The translations under genes were made by a program, and so were the position numbers. The notes beneath the pieces were generated by a model that was not told the origin of the DNA, did no database searches, and saw nothing but the letters and a program-made list of their open reading frames with translations. From Sinotaia quadrata (Eukaryota; Mollusca; Gastropoda; Architaenioglossa; Viviparidae): a stretch of DNA of 64,000 bases. The stretch is from NCBI GenBank assembly GCA_028829895.1, contig JALGAQ010000009.1:372001-436000 (forward strand), in the 5' to 3' direction. The first letter of the stretch is position 1, and each line of letters begins with the position of its first letter. Below, piece after piece: positions 61,726 through 64,000 of this stretch.

Positions 61726-62799
61726 TGGTCGCAGCCGTAACACAGTGATGTTTAGGGTTATATTTATAAGCTTCTTGAAAAACGTTTACAGTTTTTTGTA
61801 TTTTGTCACATTCGATTATACGCATTTAGTAGTTGGTCTATGGTTTATGGTCAGGGTTTTGTATGTGGAAAGGTTAAGGAATATTATGCTTTTGTGTTAA
61901 AAGAATTTTCGTGACACCTTTTTTTGAAGATGGGTGATGTAGTTTAATTTGCACTCTTTAGCTCGGTCGTCATCGATTCATCCTTCTGATGCGAATATAG
62001 ATGATAAATTTTTATGTCTTTTAGTTACTACTCATGAGTACCGTATTTCTTATCAATATTTTTTTGTTTTGTTTTGTTGTTGATGTTGGCTTTTATTAGT
62101 ATCGAAAAAGTGACGTGTTCGTCGAAAAAGTGACGTGTTCGTCACCGCGGTTGAGTTTATTTAGTTCTACTTTCCCCTGTTTATATACCCTGCCAGGAGC
62201 ACTGATCTCGTAATTTTCTAGGTAACCGTTAAAAGATACAATGGTCCTTCTATAATATTCTCGTTCTGCAGCTGCAACATATTCAGCTTTGTTAATCCAC
62301 CCTATATGTCGCCTTGGTCTTCAAGTTTCCTCTACTCTTCTTTATAAGACAGTTTTCGATAATATAACGTGGTGAGCTGTACTACCAGACTATTGTACTT
62401 CTTTCCGTTTAATGTTGGTTGGTGACGACCAATGGGTATTGAGGAATGACGCGCTCCATTCAGCACTTAAAATAATTTTCTCAATCTTTTATTCCTGAAA
62501 GTCGTGCCGTTTTTCGTCAGTATCCGTAGTAATAAAAGAAAATGGAAACCACCAAAGATTCGTAAATTAAACATCATATCACTGAACACCCAGATGGCAC
62601 ATTAATATTATTATGCGTCTAGTTGTAGAAAAGATAACATTTGAATATAACGACACATTGTAGAGGCTAGAATGCGTTCAGTTAATTAAATTTGGATTAA
62701 GAAGAGAAAATTCTGTTTCAGATTCGGTGGATAGAGTAGCAAGGCTTAAAATTGAAACAAGTGCGTGGTCATACGAATCGGATCTCAGACACCAGCTGA

Positions 62800-62935
62800 T
62801 TACGTGATGACGGCGCACAGAGAACAATGACAAGACAGGTGGAAAAGGGGAAATCAAAACAGACAATAGGAAAATGGAGACTTCAGTCCTGCTTCCAGTT
62901 TGAAATATAATGACTGTCAACAAAACTATGTGCGC
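62800..62935 (+). repeat. Dispersed repeat, pair with 5240-5400
   Basis: GACAAGACAGGTGG, AAATCAAAACAGACAATAGG, GGAGACTTCAGTCCTGCTTC and AATATAATGACTGTCA align with 5310-5400. Confidence 0.55.
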
Positions 62936-63124
62936 TTTAAATTTATAAGTCAAGTATGCGCTCGATCAGACTGCGATCCCTCAGGTTCGTTTGCAATTAT
63001 CCAAAAAGCGACTCCTAAATTTTGTGGCAACCAGATTTCTTTCAATGTTCACGATCTCAAGTTCCCTTGTCCATACTATCGATTGTTCCTACCCTTTTCC
63101 TTTTATTCTCTAACATAGATTAAT

Positions 63125-63126
63125 GC

Positions 63127-63176
<50 letters not shown>

Positions 63177-63178
63177 GC
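63125..63178. repeat. Perfect 54 bp palindrome with (TA)n core
   Basis: GCACCTTATATA on the left is the exact reverse complement of TATATAAGGTGC on the right, with only TA repeats between. It can form a long hairpin or cruciform. Confidence 0.9.
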
Positions 63179-63408
63179 GTTTCGGTTTGAAGTTAAACAT
63201 TACTTTAGCTACCCTATTATTGAACCGATTCTCGGTTTGAATCGTTGGTAATTGTTATTCGCCCATTGATTCCACCGTTGATGCTTCAGCACTGAGCCTT
63301 AAATTACGGTATTCACCTGGACTAGAATCCTGATACGGCCAACCGAAGTAGAGCTCTATTGGTTCAGTGTGGGTATAAAATCGGAGTTAAAACCAGTAGT
63401 GTATTTTA

Positions 63409-63905
63409 CAAGTATCTTTGGCGGTTGAATCGTACAGGTACGTATGATAGCATACTAGTTATTTTGTATCATTCTTTAATGATCTGTACCGATTCAAGCG
63501 CATCGAAACATGGGTAAACAACCGTTCACCTCATAGTTTTTGGTTCAGCCATAGAATAGCTGTAAATCATTATAGATATTACTGAATTCGGAAAGCTCTT
63601 TGTTTGCATGCAGGCCGAGCACAAGACCGGTTCCTGGCTAATTAGCCGTCATCAGTTGTACATACATGCGTGATTCCACACAGAAAAATCTCTCTCCCAA
63701 TGCGCCCAACTAAGGCAACAACACTCATTTGCAAGAATTGTTTGTTTTGAATCGTACAGGTACCTATGATGGTACCCAGGATGTTGTTTACCCATGTTCC
63801 GATGCGCATTGAATCGGTAGAGATCATTAAAGAATGATTCAAAATACGTAGTGTGCCATCATAGGTATCTGTACGGTTCAACCCCCCAAAAATACTTGCG
63901 GATCA
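63409..63905. repeat. ~322 bp unit, tandem then inverted
   Basis: Plus-strand unit: GAATCGTACAGGTACGTATG at 63427 recurs as GAATCGTACAGGTACC at 63749 (322 bp). From about 63776 the sequence turns round. The minus strand from 63905 to 63780 repeats AAGTATTTTTGG, GAACCGTACAGATACC, AATCATTCTTTAATGATCTC and GCGCATCGGAACATGGG, so it is an inverted copy of 63412-63530. Arms are about 120 bp. Confidence 0.85.
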
Positions 63906-64000
63906 GTAGAATATTTTGTTTTTTGCCCAACTACGTCCCACACACTCATGTACACCACATGCGAATCTCGTTACATTCCCACAACTTACATCGACTGCTG

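Larger units (their letters stand above)
60493..63124. other. No confident gene
   Basis: An 82-codon frame at 60635-60883 (plus) is Lys/Arg-rich and unassigned. Repeat pieces at 61510-61725 and 62800-62935 are listed separately. A 21 bp unit, TCGAAAAAGTGACGTGTTCG plus T, occurs twice in tandem at 62102-62143. Confidence 0.35.

Overview
The window looks like a repeat-dense, AT-rich nuclear segment of a trematode, most likely a schistosome. This is inferred, not proven. The reasons are a tRNA-headed SINE that carries a hammerhead ribozyme (a known schistosome feature), abundant broken non-LTR and Penelope-like retroelements, long (ATT)n tracts, and gene-like exons separated by introns as short as 44 nt. 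No bacterial operons, CRISPR arrays, rRNA genes or canonical tRNA genes are visible. Two 100-N scaffolding gaps lie at 26739-26838 and 60120-60219.

Most of the recognisable content is retroelement debris. One non-LTR group (called the RTE-like group here) has remnants at 0.75-1.8, 9.45-10.6, 32.3-32.7, 36.0-36.7, 39.4-40.2 and 54.5-54.8 kb. A second non-LTR group, with a FADD reverse transcriptase and a C-terminal Cys/His finger (called the LSR group here after its S-L-R-Q-L-Q motif), lies at 11.6-12.5, 13.0-13.2, 22.5-23.5, 41.8-44.2 and 46.2-46.95 kb. Two R2-like elements with a CCHC knuckle and a restriction-like endonuclease lie at 19.55-21.36 and 46.97-48.3 kb. Penelope-like fragments with GIY-YIG domains lie at 23.8-24.7, 27.5-27.95, 40.2-40.6 and 52.4-52.6 kb, with an N-terminal piece at 35.4-35.6 kb.

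Short repeats fill much of the rest. They include the hammerhead SINE at 7.28 kb, a ~250 bp SINE-like family whose 3' end is a small hairpin followed by (ATT)n, a family of hairpins ending in GAAACGTT that resemble decayed hammerheads, a 314-322 bp unit found singly, in tandem and inverted, and several unclassified dispersed repeats. (ATT)n tracts are both the 3' tails of some elements and the places where others sit: the 19.5-21.4 kb R2-like copy and the 41.8-44.2 kb LINE are each bounded on both sides by (TTA)n.

Host genes are sparse. The best supported is an odd-skipped-type C2H2 zinc-finger exon on the minus strand at 60220-60492, cut by a gap. A minus-strand five-exon model at 53053-55857 and two further minus-strand exons at 51779-52081 have matching splice phases and open frames, but I do not recognise the protein(s).
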